Below, piece after piece: positions 42,046 to 50,586 of a stretch of DNA of 64,000 nt. Within the stretch, counting starts at the first letter, position 1, and each line of letters begins with the position of its first letter. The DNA lies in NCBI RefSeq assembly GCF_002973525.1, contig NZ_PVEN01000026.1, forward strand, positions 1 through 64,000. Reading direction: 5' to 3'. The DNA comes from Paraburkholderia sp. BL21I4N1. GTDB lineage: Bacteria > Pseudomonadota > Gammaproteobacteria > Burkholderiales > Burkholderiaceae. A model generated the notes under the pieces. The model was not told where the DNA came from, ran no database searches, and was given only the letters and a program-made list of their open reading frames with translations. The translations under genes and the position numbers were made by a program.

Positions 42046-42253
42046 CACCAGGAAGTTAGCGAACGAAGGCCAGAGTACGGCAGGCGGCGGAGCGCGGCGT
42101 GCGGAAAAATACATGCACCCGTTTCGCCGTCGGCCGCAAAACAGGTCAGAACAAAAACAGACTTAACAACGCCACGCTACACGCACCGCCTAGACGGACG
42201 ACATACGCTACATACGCGACGTCGGCCGAATCGCCCAAAGCCGCTTGAGCCGC

Positions 42254-42520
42254 TCAACGAGCGCCCGGCGGTTCGTCGCCGAACAGATCGGCGCTCGCCT
42301 CGAGTGTCTGGCCGTGCAACTGCTTGCCGTGAATCTCGCGCGCGATCACATCGCCCACGTACGGCACTTCGGCACTCAGTTCGACCGTGGCGTACGCGCT
42401 CGGCTTACCGGCGTCGACCACCTCGATATGCTTCGCGTAATGCCCGAGCTCGCGTTTGAGGAATTCCCGCACCTCGTCGGCGCTACAGGATTCCGCAATG
42501 TTGCGCACGATCAGGTTCAT
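42254..42520 (-). CDS. RRM-type RNA-binding protein
   Basis: The 88-residue protein begins MNLIVRNIAESCSADEVREF, the beta1 (RNP2-like NLIVRNI) and helix 1 of an RRM fold, followed by YATVELS and GDVIAREIHGKQLHG. Canonical aromatic RNP1 residues are weak. It lies five bases after the stop of a 52-residue membrane protein on the same strand, with GAGGG as ribosome site, so the two are one operon. Probably a small RNA-binding regulator; targets unknown. Confidence 0.75.
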   Translation of the reverse strand: MNLIVRNIAESCSADEVREFLKRELGHYAKHIEVVDAGKPSAYATVELSAEVPYVGDVIAREIHGKQLHGQTLEASADLFGDEPPGAR

Positions 42521-42525
42521 GCGGC

Positions 42526-42684
42526 CTACCCTCGGCGCGCGCCGCGCGCGGAATCACGAGCCGCGCTTTGCACGCGCACGGGACGCAGTGCCGCGCGTTG
42601 CTTCGCCTGCGCGGCCGCGAGTTCGCGGATCAGCGCCGCGCCGGCGGCGCCCAATGCAGCCAACGACAAATAGAAGGCAATCAT
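42526..42684 (-). CDS. Small membrane protein upstream of the RRM gene (52 residues)
   Basis: It starts at ATG 42684 behind GGGGAG with ideal spacing. The product MIAFYLSLAALGAAGAALI is followed by a basic cytoplasmic tail (RELAAAQAKQRAALRPVR...). There is one membrane helix and an N-out/C-in topology by the positive-inside rule. Its stop is five bases before the RRM protein start, so the two are co-translated; the basic tail could itself touch nucleic acid. Unrecognised family. Confidence 0.6.
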   Translation of the reverse strand: MIAFYLSLAALGAAGAALIRELAAAQAKQRAALRPVRVQSAARDSARGARRG

Positions 42685-42969
42685 TTAAATCTCCCCAGCG
42701 AAATTCGTCCTATTTTCAGCATAGTCACAATCGACCACGAAAGCGATGCGACACAGTGTCGTCAAAGATGAACTTTTTAAGACCTGCCTGAATGCACTGT
42801 ACCTGAATAAGGCGGTTCGAAAATAGCAAAACAGCGGTTCATTTAACGATGCGGACCCCGTCATGCGGCCGACGTCACACGTCGTTTGCAAAAAACGGGC
42901 CTCGATGTGCAATGCCGCAGTATCTGCCGGGGGACGTACGCAACGCGCGGGCTGATCGCGGGGATCCGA
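42685..42969. other. Intergenic region upstream of the small membrane protein/RRM operon
   Basis: This 285-bp stretch has no supported gene. AT-rich sequence around 42700-42840 probably contains the operon promoter. Confidence 0.4.
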
Positions 42970-43320
42970 TCAGTCCGCTGCTTGCACGTTGGCCGCGCTC
43001 ACCCACCACGCATTCTTGCCGTGCGGCTGCTGAACCAGTACCGCCGACGGATCGTCGACGCCGTCGTCCGCGACCTCGCACACCGCGAGACCGTCGGGCA
43101 GGTGCTTGATCTCGCCAGCCTCCTGGAACAGCGCGACCCGTTGCGCGTTCAACGGTCGCAACTGCTTGTACACGTCGAAGCTGATGGCGGCGGGCACGTC
43201 GCCGCGAATCCGCAACGCGTCGGCTTTACCGCACAGCACGGGTTCGGCGGCCGATGCGGCGACGCTGGCGAACAGCCAGCTAAAAGCAAGCGTCGCGGCG
43301 GCAAGACGTGAATGGTTCAT
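42970..43320 (-). CDS. Secreted hypothetical protein
   Basis: The 116-residue precursor has a clear Sec signal (MNHSRLAAATLAFSWLFASV, cleavage after ASA). The mature protein has two Cys (VLCGK and AVCEVAD) likely forming a periplasmic disulfide. ATG 43320 follows GGAGAG. No domain recognised. It lies 111 bp downstream of the following minus-strand gene, possibly the same transcript. Confidence 0.65.
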   Translation of the reverse strand: MNHSRLAAATLAFSWLFASVAASAAEPVLCGKADALRIRGDVPAAISFDVYKQLRPLNAQRVALFQEAGEIKHLPDGLAVCEVADDGVDDPSAVLVQQPHGKNAWWVSAANVQAAD

Positions 43321-43431
43321 GGTGACTCTCCAGAAAAAAATGGGGCAGCGCGCCGCCCTCGACAAGCAAAGCGGCGCGATTCGATACGCGTGAATGAACG
43401 AAACCGGTACCGCGCGCGAAGGCGCGGGGTC

Positions 43432-44088
43432 TCACGGTGGACTGTCGTGCCCGGCGCCGCGCTCCGCGCTTTCGCCGGTCGCGACGTCGAGCCGGCTAAT
43501 GTCGCAAGACGTTTGACTGAAACCCGAATAAACCACCGACCAATTGCCGACGATCGCAGCCTGCGCCTCGGCAAGGCTCAATTTGCCTTCGCACACGCAG
43601 CGCTTGAGCATGACCGCCGCGCGCGCCTTGCGGCGCTCGCCCTGCTGGCCTGCCCACGGCAGAAGATCGAGATTGGCAGGCGCGTTCGGCGAACCGCCCA
43701 GCACGATAGGCACGCGCCGGTCGATAGCGAACGCCGCGCCGTGATCGGCCTCGATGCCGCGATCGGCGAGCAACCGCTCCTTGTGCGCCATCAGTTCGCC
43801 GAACGGCGGCGCCACGGTGTCCGCATAACCGGCCCGGCAAATCGTCTCGCTGACGGATTGCTGCGTGACGCGTTCGTCGAGCATGCCGGCATCTTGCGCG
43901 CGCGCCTCGCCCATGCGTACCGCGAGTGCCACGGTGAAGCCGAACAGCAACGCGACGCGCGCCCCGCAGCGCAAACGCGCCAAGCCGCGACGGCGCGTTT
44001 GCACCGGCGCAACGGCCTCTTCGTATGTACCGCTGGTCGGGTCGCTGGAAGGGTAAGAGCGACGCCCGTTTGCAATGCCTGCGTTCAT
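43432..44088 (-). CDS. Membrane-anchored or secreted protein with HNH-nuclease-like C-terminus
   Basis: About 218 residues from ATG 44088. A hydrophobic segment (VALLFGFTVALAVRMGEARA) works as anchor or signal. The C-terminal region, VPIVLGGSPNAPANLDLLPW then AVMLKRCVCEGKLSLAEAQ and AIVGNWSVVY, has the layout of a family of secreted HNH-like proteins I remember (LGG..P.NL.., then a Cys-containing helix ending in AQ..I..DW). The usual His upstream of LGG is replaced here (RRVPIVLGG), so nuclease activity is doubtful. Confidence 0.5.
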   Translation of the reverse strand: MNAGIANGRRSYPSSDPTSGTYEEAVAPVQTRRRGLARLRCGARVALLFGFTVALAVRMGEARAQDAGMLDERVTQQSVSETICRAGYADTVAPPFGELMAHKERLLADRGIEADHGAAFAIDRRVPIVLGGSPNAPANLDLLPWAGQQGERRKARAAVMLKRCVCEGKLSLAEAQAAIVGNWSVVYSGFSQTSCDISRLDVATGESAERGAGHDSPP

Positions 44089-44174
44089 CGGTCGGCGCGC
44101 CGGCAGCGGCACGCAATAGTTCAATTCGCGGACCAATTAGAACACATTCAAAATGCTTACGTAAGAATGTGTGC

Positions 44175-44202
44175 CTCACGCTTGTCCATGGACAAGCGTG
44201 AG
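44175..44202. repeat. 28-bp perfect palindrome
   Basis: The left arm CTCACGCTTGTCCA is followed immediately by its exact reverse complement with no loop. It lies 65 bp past the S10 peptidase stop on that gene's strand and about 40 bp upstream of the gene ending at 43432. With no T-tract it is not a standard terminator; it could act as a cruciform or dimer-binding site. Confidence 0.7.
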
Positions 44203-44266
44203 TGCCCGTTCCTTCGCGTCACAACGCCGCTTGCTTCGCGGCTTATTGCTCCGCGTGCTGCGCCGC

Positions 44267-45922
44267 TTACTTCGCCACACGAGCCTGCAACGCGCGAATC
44301 CGCGTGAGCGCCTGCGTATTCGACACGGTCGTGTCGTACATCTTCGCGAGATCGGCCTTCAGCGCGGTGCGCGATGCGCCGTCGAGATACACCATATGCC
44401 CCGACGGATAGAAACGCGCCGACAGGTTCTGCCGTACCTGCGCACTGACTAGCGGCATTTGCTGCAGATCGAGCACGGTTTGATAGAACGGCGTGACGAA
44501 ATCGTAGAAGCCGTTTGCCGACAGCACCTTGAGATCGGGATTGAGCGCCATCACGGCGGCGAGATCGCCGGCGGTGTAGAGAATGATGTTGCCCTTCGCG
44601 TCCTTGCCCTTCTGCGCGCCGGTCGGATCGATATGGCTGAAATCCCAATACTGGAACGCCTGATCGTTCAGATCGGTGAACGACGAATTCGACGTGTACT
44701 TCAACTGCTCGTTCAGATACACGTTCCACATTGTCGTGTAGACGCCGGTGACAGCCGTCATGGTCGGATCGTTGCCGCCGGAGTTCGGGTCGATCTTGCC
44801 GGCAATGCCCGTTTCGATCGCCGTCACGCGGCCGTCATACTCGCCGAGCGCGAGACCCTGCGATTTCAGCAAGGTGGTCAGGAACAGCGAATTGCCGCGA
44901 CTGTCGTACGACGCGATGTCGAGGCTCCACGCTTGCAGGGTCGCTTTGTCGATGCCGGTGTATTCGCTGAGTTTCTCGACCGTCGCGGCGTCGGTGGTCG
45001 GAAATTTGCGCAGCGCGGCCAGATAGTCGGTCCGCGCGAATTGCGCCACCTCTTCGGCGAACGTGCCGAGATCCGTGGGCCGCGGCGCGATGCCGAGTTT
45101 CTTGTGATACCACGCGTCCGCCGCCGCGGTGGGCAGCGCGCCGACCGGATTGCCGGATTGCGTGTAATCGAGAATCGACGATTGCAGCGTAATGCCGTTC
45201 AGGTCGACGCCGTCTTCGTGCAGCCGGTAGGCCAGCACGCAACTGCGCGCCGTGCCGTACGACTCGCCGTAAAGATACTTCGGCGAATTCCAGCGGTTGT
45301 TCTTGGTCAGAAAGCGCTTGATGAACTGCTTGAGCGAATCCGCGTCCTGGTCGACGCCCCAGAAGGCGCGATTGGTTTTCGGCGCGATCGCCGCCGAGTA
45401 GCCGGTGCCGACCGGATTGATGAAGACGAGGTCGCTTTTGTCGAGCAGGCTGTCCGGATTGTCTTCCATTGCATACGGCGCGGGCGGCGTGAAGCCCGGC
45501 ATCGACGTTTTGATGCGGCGCGGCGCGAACGAACCCAGCAGCACGAACACCGAAGACGACCCCGGACCGCCGTTATAGAAGAACGTGACCGGGCGCGTTT
45601 CTTCCTTCTGGTTGTCCTGCGTGAACGCCACATAGAAGAGACTGGCCTCGGGCAGCGAACTGCTCGGGTCGACGATCACGAGGTGGCCCGCGGTCGCCGT
45701 GTAATCGATCTTGTGGCCGCCGATCGAGATCGAATGATGGGTGACCGCGGCGGTCTCGGCGGTATTGGTAATGGAATCGTCCGGACCATTGCCGTAGGCA
45801 ACCGGATCGAAGAACGGCTGGTCGCCGCCCTTGTGCGCTGCGCCAGCGGCCCCGGCTGCGGCCGAAGCATGCGCATTGTGCGACGACTGCGGACTAGCGG
45901 AAGCTGACTCGGTGTTCGTCAT
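44267..45922 (-). CDS. S10-family serine carboxypeptidase
   Basis: The 551-residue alpha/beta-hydrolase removes C-terminal residues, usually at acid pH. Motifs are FYNGGPGSSS (oxyanion region), YLYGESYGT (nucleophile Ser), NGFYDFVTP (Asp region) and YPSGHMVYLD (His). There is no signal peptide: the N-terminus is MTNTESASASPQ, an Ala/Ser-rich stretch. GGAG precedes ATG 45922. The S53 peptidase gene lies 51 bp upstream on the same strand, so the two acid-type peptidases are probably co-transcribed. Confidence 0.9.
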   Translation of the reverse strand: MTNTESASASPQSSHNAHASAAAGAAGAAHKGGDQPFFDPVAYGNGPDDSITNTAETAAVTHHSISIGGHKIDYTATAGHLVIVDPSSSLPEASLFYVAFTQDNQKEETRPVTFFYNGGPGSSSVFVLLGSFAPRRIKTSMPGFTPPAPYAMEDNPDSLLDKSDLVFINPVGTGYSAAIAPKTNRAFWGVDQDADSLKQFIKRFLTKNNRWNSPKYLYGESYGTARSCVLAYRLHEDGVDLNGITLQSSILDYTQSGNPVGALPTAAADAWYHKKLGIAPRPTDLGTFAEEVAQFARTDYLAALRKFPTTDAATVEKLSEYTGIDKATLQAWSLDIASYDSRGNSLFLTTLLKSQGLALGEYDGRVTAIETGIAGKIDPNSGGNDPTMTAVTGVYTTMWNVYLNEQLKYTSNSSFTDLNDQAFQYWDFSHIDPTGAQKGKDAKGNIILYTAGDLAAVMALNPDLKVLSANGFYDFVTPFYQTVLDLQQMPLVSAQVRQNLSARFYPSGHMVYLDGASRTALKADLAKMYDTTVSNTQALTRIRALQARVAK

Positions 45923-45973
45923 GATCGCTCCATGGATACGTTCACGTCTGGTTGGCCGTCTCTGCAAACCAGA

Positions 45974-47533
45974 CTATAGTGCGCCGGCTACCTTCTGACC
46001 ATTGGGACTGCCGAGTCCCGTACAGGCGTCCCAGCCCACGGACGCCTCGTAACTCCCGTTATTGCCTTGGGTGATGTCGTTGCACACGCCGGCCGCCTTG
46101 TACAGCTTGGGGTTGATAAAGCCGACCGGCTCGCCTTTCGCCGCATTGATCCGCGCGATCAGCGCGGCCCACAGCGGCGCGACCGCGCTGGTGCCGCCGA
46201 CCACCGTCTGCGTACCGTCGATCAGCACGCTGTAGCCGGTCACCGGCGAGGCGTCGCCCGCCACGTCCGGCACGCCGCGCCCGCTGAGCACCGTCTTGAC
46301 GCCCTTGGCGGAGGTCGACGACAAACCCTGCTGCCACACCGGCACCGGAAACGCCTTACTTACACCGCCGCCGGTCGCACCGCCTTGGGAGCCGTCGTTC
46401 CAGACCACCTCGTGCGTGATCGACGTGCCCGACGCGGTCAGATTGGTGCCGCCGCAGGCCAGTACATACGGACTCGAAGACGGAAAGTCGACCTCGTTGC
46501 CGCTGCTGACGCCGTCGCTCGACCCGCTGTCGCCCGAGGCCACGCAGACCGTCACGCCAAGCGCCGCCGCGGACTGCAGCGCGCTGTTGAAGGCCTGCAG
46601 CGACTGGCTGGTCCAGTTCGACTCCGGGCCGCCCCAGCTGATCGAGATCACCGACGGCTTGTTGGTCGTGTCGTGGATCGCGCGGCTCACCGCGTCGATG
46701 AAACCGGCGTCGCTGTTCTGCGTGAAATACACCGCGACCGTTGCGCCCGGCGCGATCGAACCGACGATCTCGATGTCGAGCGTGACTTCGCCGTCCGGAC
46801 CGGACGGGTCGCCGCTCGGCTGATTGCTTCCCTGGTCGACGCCGACCGATTTCACCGTGGGCGAACCGACGCCGAGACTCGCGAAATAGGATTTGAGGTC
46901 GGACGCGTTATAGCCGCCGCCGAGTTCGACGATACCGACGCACTGCCCGCTGCCATCGCCCTGCGGATACTGATAGAGCGCCGCGATCTGCGGTGGCGTG
47001 AACGACACCTGATGCCCCTTCGCCGGCTGGAACGGCGGCCGGATGCGGAAGTGCGGCCGCGCCGGCGGCCGGTTGTCGAGTCCGAGTACCGCTTCGACCA
47101 CGCCGTGCAGGTCGTCCGGCACGCTGATCGTCCCGGTGCGGCCACGGAACTGACCGGTGGTGTGATGTTCGTAGTGCTCCAGCTTGACCGCGAACGCGCT
47201 CTGGAACTGCGCGATCGTGCCACTGAGCAGAACCGAGCGCGCCGCCGGATCTTCACGCACCACCGTCAAACCATGCGCGGCGGCGAATACCTTGACCTTG
47301 GCCAGGTCTTCCGGCGCGGCGCCGTAGTCTTTGGCAAAGGTTTCGCGCGACAGCGGTTCGACGCCGGGGTCGCCCGCTTCGATACGGCTCATCAACGCAT
47401 TGAACTGCGCCTGCTGCCGACGGCGCACCATCACGAATACTTCGATCCGCTCCGACGGATCGCATTGCCCGACGACTTTCGAATCTTGCTCCGCCGTTCG
47501 CTCGCTGCCTGGCAGCGGGTGCTTATTGACCAT
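45974..47533 (-). CDS. S53-family (sedolisin/kumamolisin) serine-carboxyl peptidase
   Basis: The 519-residue acid-active endopeptidase has an N-terminal pro-domain (pro-kumamolisin; about residues 30-180) with KVFAAAHGLTVV and the peptidase domain with the Glu/Asp pair GEVTLDIEI, the oxyanion Asp in CVASGDSG and the nucleophile in GGTSAVAPLWAAL. The C-terminal Ca2+ site is DACTGLGSPNG. GGAGAG precedes ATG 47533; the longer upstream frame is not supported. No signal peptide is visible, so the route of export is unclear. It is the first gene of a pair with the S10 carboxypeptidase. Confidence 0.9.
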   Translation of the reverse strand: MVNKHPLPGSERTAEQDSKVVGQCDPSERIEVFVMVRRRQQAQFNALMSRIEAGDPGVEPLSRETFAKDYGAAPEDLAKVKVFAAAHGLTVVREDPAARSVLLSGTIAQFQSAFAVKLEHYEHHTTGQFRGRTGTISVPDDLHGVVEAVLGLDNRPPARPHFRIRPPFQPAKGHQVSFTPPQIAALYQYPQGDGSGQCVGIVELGGGYNASDLKSYFASLGVGSPTVKSVGVDQGSNQPSGDPSGPDGEVTLDIEIVGSIAPGATVAVYFTQNSDAGFIDAVSRAIHDTTNKPSVISISWGGPESNWTSQSLQAFNSALQSAAALGVTVCVASGDSGSSDGVSSGNEVDFPSSSPYVLACGGTNLTASGTSITHEVVWNDGSQGGATGGGVSKAFPVPVWQQGLSSTSAKGVKTVLSGRGVPDVAGDASPVTGYSVLIDGTQTVVGGTSAVAPLWAALIARINAAKGEPVGFINPKLYKAAGVCNDITQGNNGSYEASVGWDACTGLGSPNGQKVAGAL

Positions 47534-47847
47534 GGTGTCGACTCTCCTGTTGGCATGACGGCGCGGGCCGCAAAGCGGACCTGACGCACCGCACGCGTCG
47601 CTACAAGCCCATTGCCGCACGAGACGGACTCGCGCGGCACCGTGCTGATTCAAGGACTTCGCCAAACCGTCCGACCAATGCATTCGACCACAGTTCCGGC
47701 GCGCGCGGCAGTTAGCCGAATGGCCAACGCCGCGTTGCACCGATGCGCATGTCCGACTGCCCGCGCTATGATGCTGCTGCGGCAATCCAGCCGTTACATT
47801 GCCTCGCGCGCCACCCGCGCGCACGATCAAAGAATCAGAGGAACCCC

Positions 47848-48357
47848 ATGTCAATTTCGATGTATCAAGCTTCCCTGCCCGTGCTGATTCGCGGCCTGAC
47901 GAACCTGCAAGTCATTCTGGGCAAGGCTCAGGCGCACGCGGCGGAAAAGCAGATCGAGCCGTCGGTGTTCACCAACGCACGCCTCGCGCCGGACATGCTG
48001 CCGCTGGTCCGCCAGGTGTATATCGCGAGTGACACGGCGAAGGGATGCGCCGCGCGCCTGGCCGGCGTCGAAGCGCCGAAATACGAAGACGTCGAATTGA
48101 GTTTCGACGACCTGCATGCCCGCCTTCAAAAGACGATTGATTACCTGAAGGAATTCAATGCGGAACAGATCGACGGTTCGGAAGCGCGCGAGATCACGCT
48201 GAAAATGCGCACAGGCCCGATCGAGTTCACGGGCCAGTCGTATCTGCTTGGTTTCGTGCTGCCGAATTTCTTTTTCCATGTGACGACGGCGTACGACATC
48301 CTGCGTCACAACGGCGTCGAACTCGGCAAGCTCGATTACCTGGGCGGGATCAAGTAA
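47848..48357 (+). CDS. DUF1993 family protein
   Basis: The 169-residue helical protein is of DinB-like fold by family knowledge. Signature segments are MYQASLPVLIRGLTNLQVIL at the start, SFDDLHARLQKTIDYL, and the C-terminal FVLPNFFFHVTTAYDILRHNGVELGKLDYLG. ATG 47848 follows AGAGGAA. It is cytoplasmic; enzymatic role unknown. Its stop lies 3 bp from the convergent ynfA stop. Confidence 0.85.
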   Translation: MSISMYQASLPVLIRGLTNLQVILGKAQAHAAEKQIEPSVFTNARLAPDMLPLVRQVYIASDTAKGCAARLAGVEAPKYEDVELSFDDLHARLQKTIDYLKEFNAEQIDGSEAREITLKMRTGPIEFTGQSYLLGFVLPNFFFHVTTAYDILRHNGVELGKLDYLGGIK

Positions 48358-48360
48358 TGC

Positions 48361-48681
48361 TCAAACGCGTGGCTGGAAAGTGATGATGGCCATGCCGGCC
48401 AACGTGAACGCGACGCCCGCCGCATCCCACAGCGTGGGCCGCACCTTGTCCACGCACCACAGCCACAGAATCGCCACTGACACATACACACCGCCGTAGG
48501 CCGCATATACACGGCCCGCGGCGGTGCCATGCAAGGTCAGCAGCCACGCGAACAGCGCGAGACTGAGCGCGCCCGGCACCAGCAGCCAGATCGAGCCGCC
48601 CTCCTTCAGCCAGCGCCACGGCAAATAGCAACCGACAATTTCAGCCACGGCGGTCACGGCATACAACAGGAAAGTTTTCAT
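48361..48681 (-). CDS. YnfA-family small membrane protein (UPF0060)
   Basis: The 106 residues contain four membrane helices. The start YAVTAVAEIVGCYLPWRWLKEG and the middle GRVYAAYGGVYV are characteristic. YnfA relatives are small multidrug-resistance-like exporters. It is convergent with DUF1993 and a single gene. Confidence 0.9.
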   Translation of the reverse strand: MKTFLLYAVTAVAEIVGCYLPWRWLKEGGSIWLLVPGALSLALFAWLLTLHGTAAGRVYAAYGGVYVSVAILWLWCVDKVRPTLWDAAGVAFTLAGMAIITFQPRV

Positions 48682-48811
48682 CTTGATTGGCGAATAAGCG
48701 TGAACCGCATCCCCGTGCGCGGTTCTCTATCGGCTGTATTAACACAATCAGTTGGCGTGCGGGCACGGAGCGTGCGAGAGTCCTGCTGTCCTTTACCGAT
48801 CGCTATCCATC

Positions 48812-48985
48812 ATGAGCACCGAGTCGCCCTGTATCGACATCTGCAAGTTCGACAACAAAACCGGTCTATGCATTGGTTGTTTGCGCACGCGCGACGAGTG
48901 CAAAAGCTGGAAGAAGATGAAAGACAAGCATCGCCGGAAAATCATCGAGGACCGTGCGCGCCGCGAACATAAGCTGAGTAAATAG
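48812..48985 (+). CDS. DUF1289 small cysteine protein
   Basis: The 57-residue protein has the DUF1289 Cys pattern: SPCIDICKFDNKTGLCIGCLRT, four cysteines that probably bind Zn or Fe-S, then a basic helical tail (KDKHRRKIIEDRARREHK). ATG 48812 is chosen because the family starts one or two residues before SPC. Its stop lies 3 bp from the end of the convergent LysE gene. Confidence 0.85.
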   Translation: MSTESPCIDICKFDNKTGLCIGCLRTRDECKSWKKMKDKHRRKIIEDRARREHKLSK

Positions 48986-48987
48986 AC

Positions 48988-49629
48988 TCAATCCAGCGAA
49001 AGCCGCAGCGCGAAACCGATCAGCGCCGCCGAGAATGTCCAGCGCTGCAAGGTCTGGGCGAGCGGATGCGCCCGCATCCAGCCAGCAATGCGCGCCGCGC
49101 CGACCGCGAACGACACGTCGAAGCACGCGCCGACCGCGAGCAGCACGAGGCCCAACTCGACCATCTGCAACGCCACCGGCCCCGCTTCCGGGCGCACGAA
49201 TTGCGGCAACAGCACCGAACAGAACAACAGCGCTTTCGGATTCAGCAGGTTGGTCAGCAAGCCCTTCACGAACGACGCCCGCAACGGCTGCGACTCCACA
49301 CTCGCCACGGCTTCCGCGGCGCCCGCTTCCGGCAATGCAAACACCGGCGAACGGAAAATCTGAATCCCGACCCACGCCAGATACACCGCGCCGCCGTAAC
49401 GCACCACGTCATACAACCACGGTGCGTTGCGCAACAGCGCGGCCACCCCGCAGGCTGACAGCGTGACGTGCGTGGCACGCGCCAAACCCAGGCCGCCGGC
49501 GGCCGCGAAACCGCTGCGTACGCCGCGTCCAATACTGGTTTGCAGGACCAACGCCATGTCCGGTCCCGGCACGGCATAGACGACGAACAGCGCAGCAATA
49601 TAGACGACCAACAGGTGTGCGGAAATCAT
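48988..49629 (-). CDS. LysE/RhtB-family amino acid exporter
   Basis: The 213-residue inner-membrane exporter has about six helices. Family features are VVYAVPGPDMALVLQTSIGRG at the N-terminus, YLAWVGIQIFRS, and GLLTNLLNPKALLFCSVLLPQF. ATG 49629 follows AAGAGG. It is divergent from an Lrp/AsnC regulator across 154 bp, the standard arrangement for an exporter induced by its amino-acid substrate. Confidence 0.9.
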   Translation of the reverse strand: MISAHLLVVYIAALFVVYAVPGPDMALVLQTSIGRGVRSGFAAAGGLGLARATHVTLSACGVAALLRNAPWLYDVVRYGGAVYLAWVGIQIFRSPVFALPEAGAAEAVASVESQPLRASFVKGLLTNLLNPKALLFCSVLLPQFVRPEAGPVALQMVELGLVLLAVGACFDVSFAVGAARIAGWMRAHPLAQTLQRWTFSAALIGFALRLSLD

Positions 49630-49783
49630 AGAAGCCTCTTGTTTTGAGGCCTCTATCTTGCCGCTGCCGACGGAGGGTTTGCTGGCGAATTGCCGGACCA
49701 CCTGCCTCAAAATTGGAGGAATACGCTAACATCTGGCCTCCCCGACATGATTCGCCCTAAGCCCTTCGCATGCCCCCAAAATC

Positions 49784-50251
49784 ATGACAACCGACCTCGA
49801 TAAAACCGACCGCGCGATCCTGGCCGCGCTGCAGAAAGACGGCCGCATGTCGAATGCGCGTCTGGCCGATCTGGTGGGCTTGAGCGAGACGCCTTGCGCG
49901 CGTCGCCTGAAGCGCCTCGAGCACGACGGCTATATCGACGAGTACCGCGCGGTGCTGTCGCGTTCCGCGCTCGGTCTCGGCGTGGTGGCGTTTGTCTACG
50001 TGCGCTTTGCGGTGCACGACCGCGCGGTCGCGACCCGCTTCGAGCGCGAGGTGCAGGCGATTCCCCGCATTCTGTCGTGTCACAACGTGTCGGGCAGCGC
50101 CGACTACATTCTGCAGGTGGTGGCGCGCGATCTCGACGATTACGGCACCTTCATGCGCGACGAGATGCGCAGTTTGCCGGGCGTGACGTCGGTGGAATCG
50201 GCTTTGTCGTTGCGCGAAGTGAAGGCCCACGGCGGCTTGCCGCTGTTCTGA
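49784..50251 (+). CDS. Lrp/AsnC-family transcriptional regulator
   Basis: The 155-residue protein has an N-terminal HTH (TDRAILAALQKDGRMSNARL, DLVGLSETPCARRLKRLE) and a C-terminal RAM ligand-binding domain (ILSCHNVSGSADYILQVVA). It probably senses an amino acid and controls the divergent LysE exporter gene. No clear ribosome site precedes ATG 49784. Confidence 0.9.
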   Translation: MTTDLDKTDRAILAALQKDGRMSNARLADLVGLSETPCARRLKRLEHDGYIDEYRAVLSRSALGLGVVAFVYVRFAVHDRAVATRFEREVQAIPRILSCHNVSGSADYILQVVARDLDDYGTFMRDEMRSLPGVTSVESALSLREVKAHGGLPLF

Positions 50252-50325
50252 ACGCGCAGCACGGATCGTGGCATAGTCACCCCTTTGATGCGGCGCGAGC
50301 CGCCTGAACGAGCACGGAGTTTTTC

Positions 50326-50559
50326 ATGGAACACGACAAGGCGCGAGCCGAAGAAGCCGCCGCGATGGAACGCGTCCTGACCGCAACCCAGCGGGTCAAG
50401 ACGGCGTTCACGTCACTGCAATCGCAATTCCCGCCGGCGGGCAGCGGCCAGCCGTCGCAATTCGCGCTGACCACGTTCGACGCCGCGCTGCAGGAACTCG
50501 AAGACGCCCAGGCCGCGTTCGACGAACTGCTGGGCGATTTGCTCGACGGCAATCGTTGA
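50326..50559 (+). CDS. Small hypothetical coiled-coil protein
   Basis: The 77-residue, acidic and almost entirely helical protein has KARAEEAAAMERVLTATQRV at the start and LQELEDAQAAFDELLGDLL at the end. GGAG seven bases upstream supports ATG 50326. It is cytoplasmic, without a recognised domain. Confidence 0.6.
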   Translation: MEHDKARAEEAAAMERVLTATQRVKTAFTSLQSQFPPAGSGQPSQFALTTFDAALQELEDAQAAFDELLGDLLDGNR

Positions 50560-50586
50560 ATTGAGCGGGTTTGCGGCCGTACCTGT

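Noticed and set aside
44459..47584. Two long plus-strand frames (482 and 505 codons) across the peptidase genes
   Set aside because: They are antisense to S10 and S53 peptidases with all catalytic motifs; they lack ribosome sites and domains.
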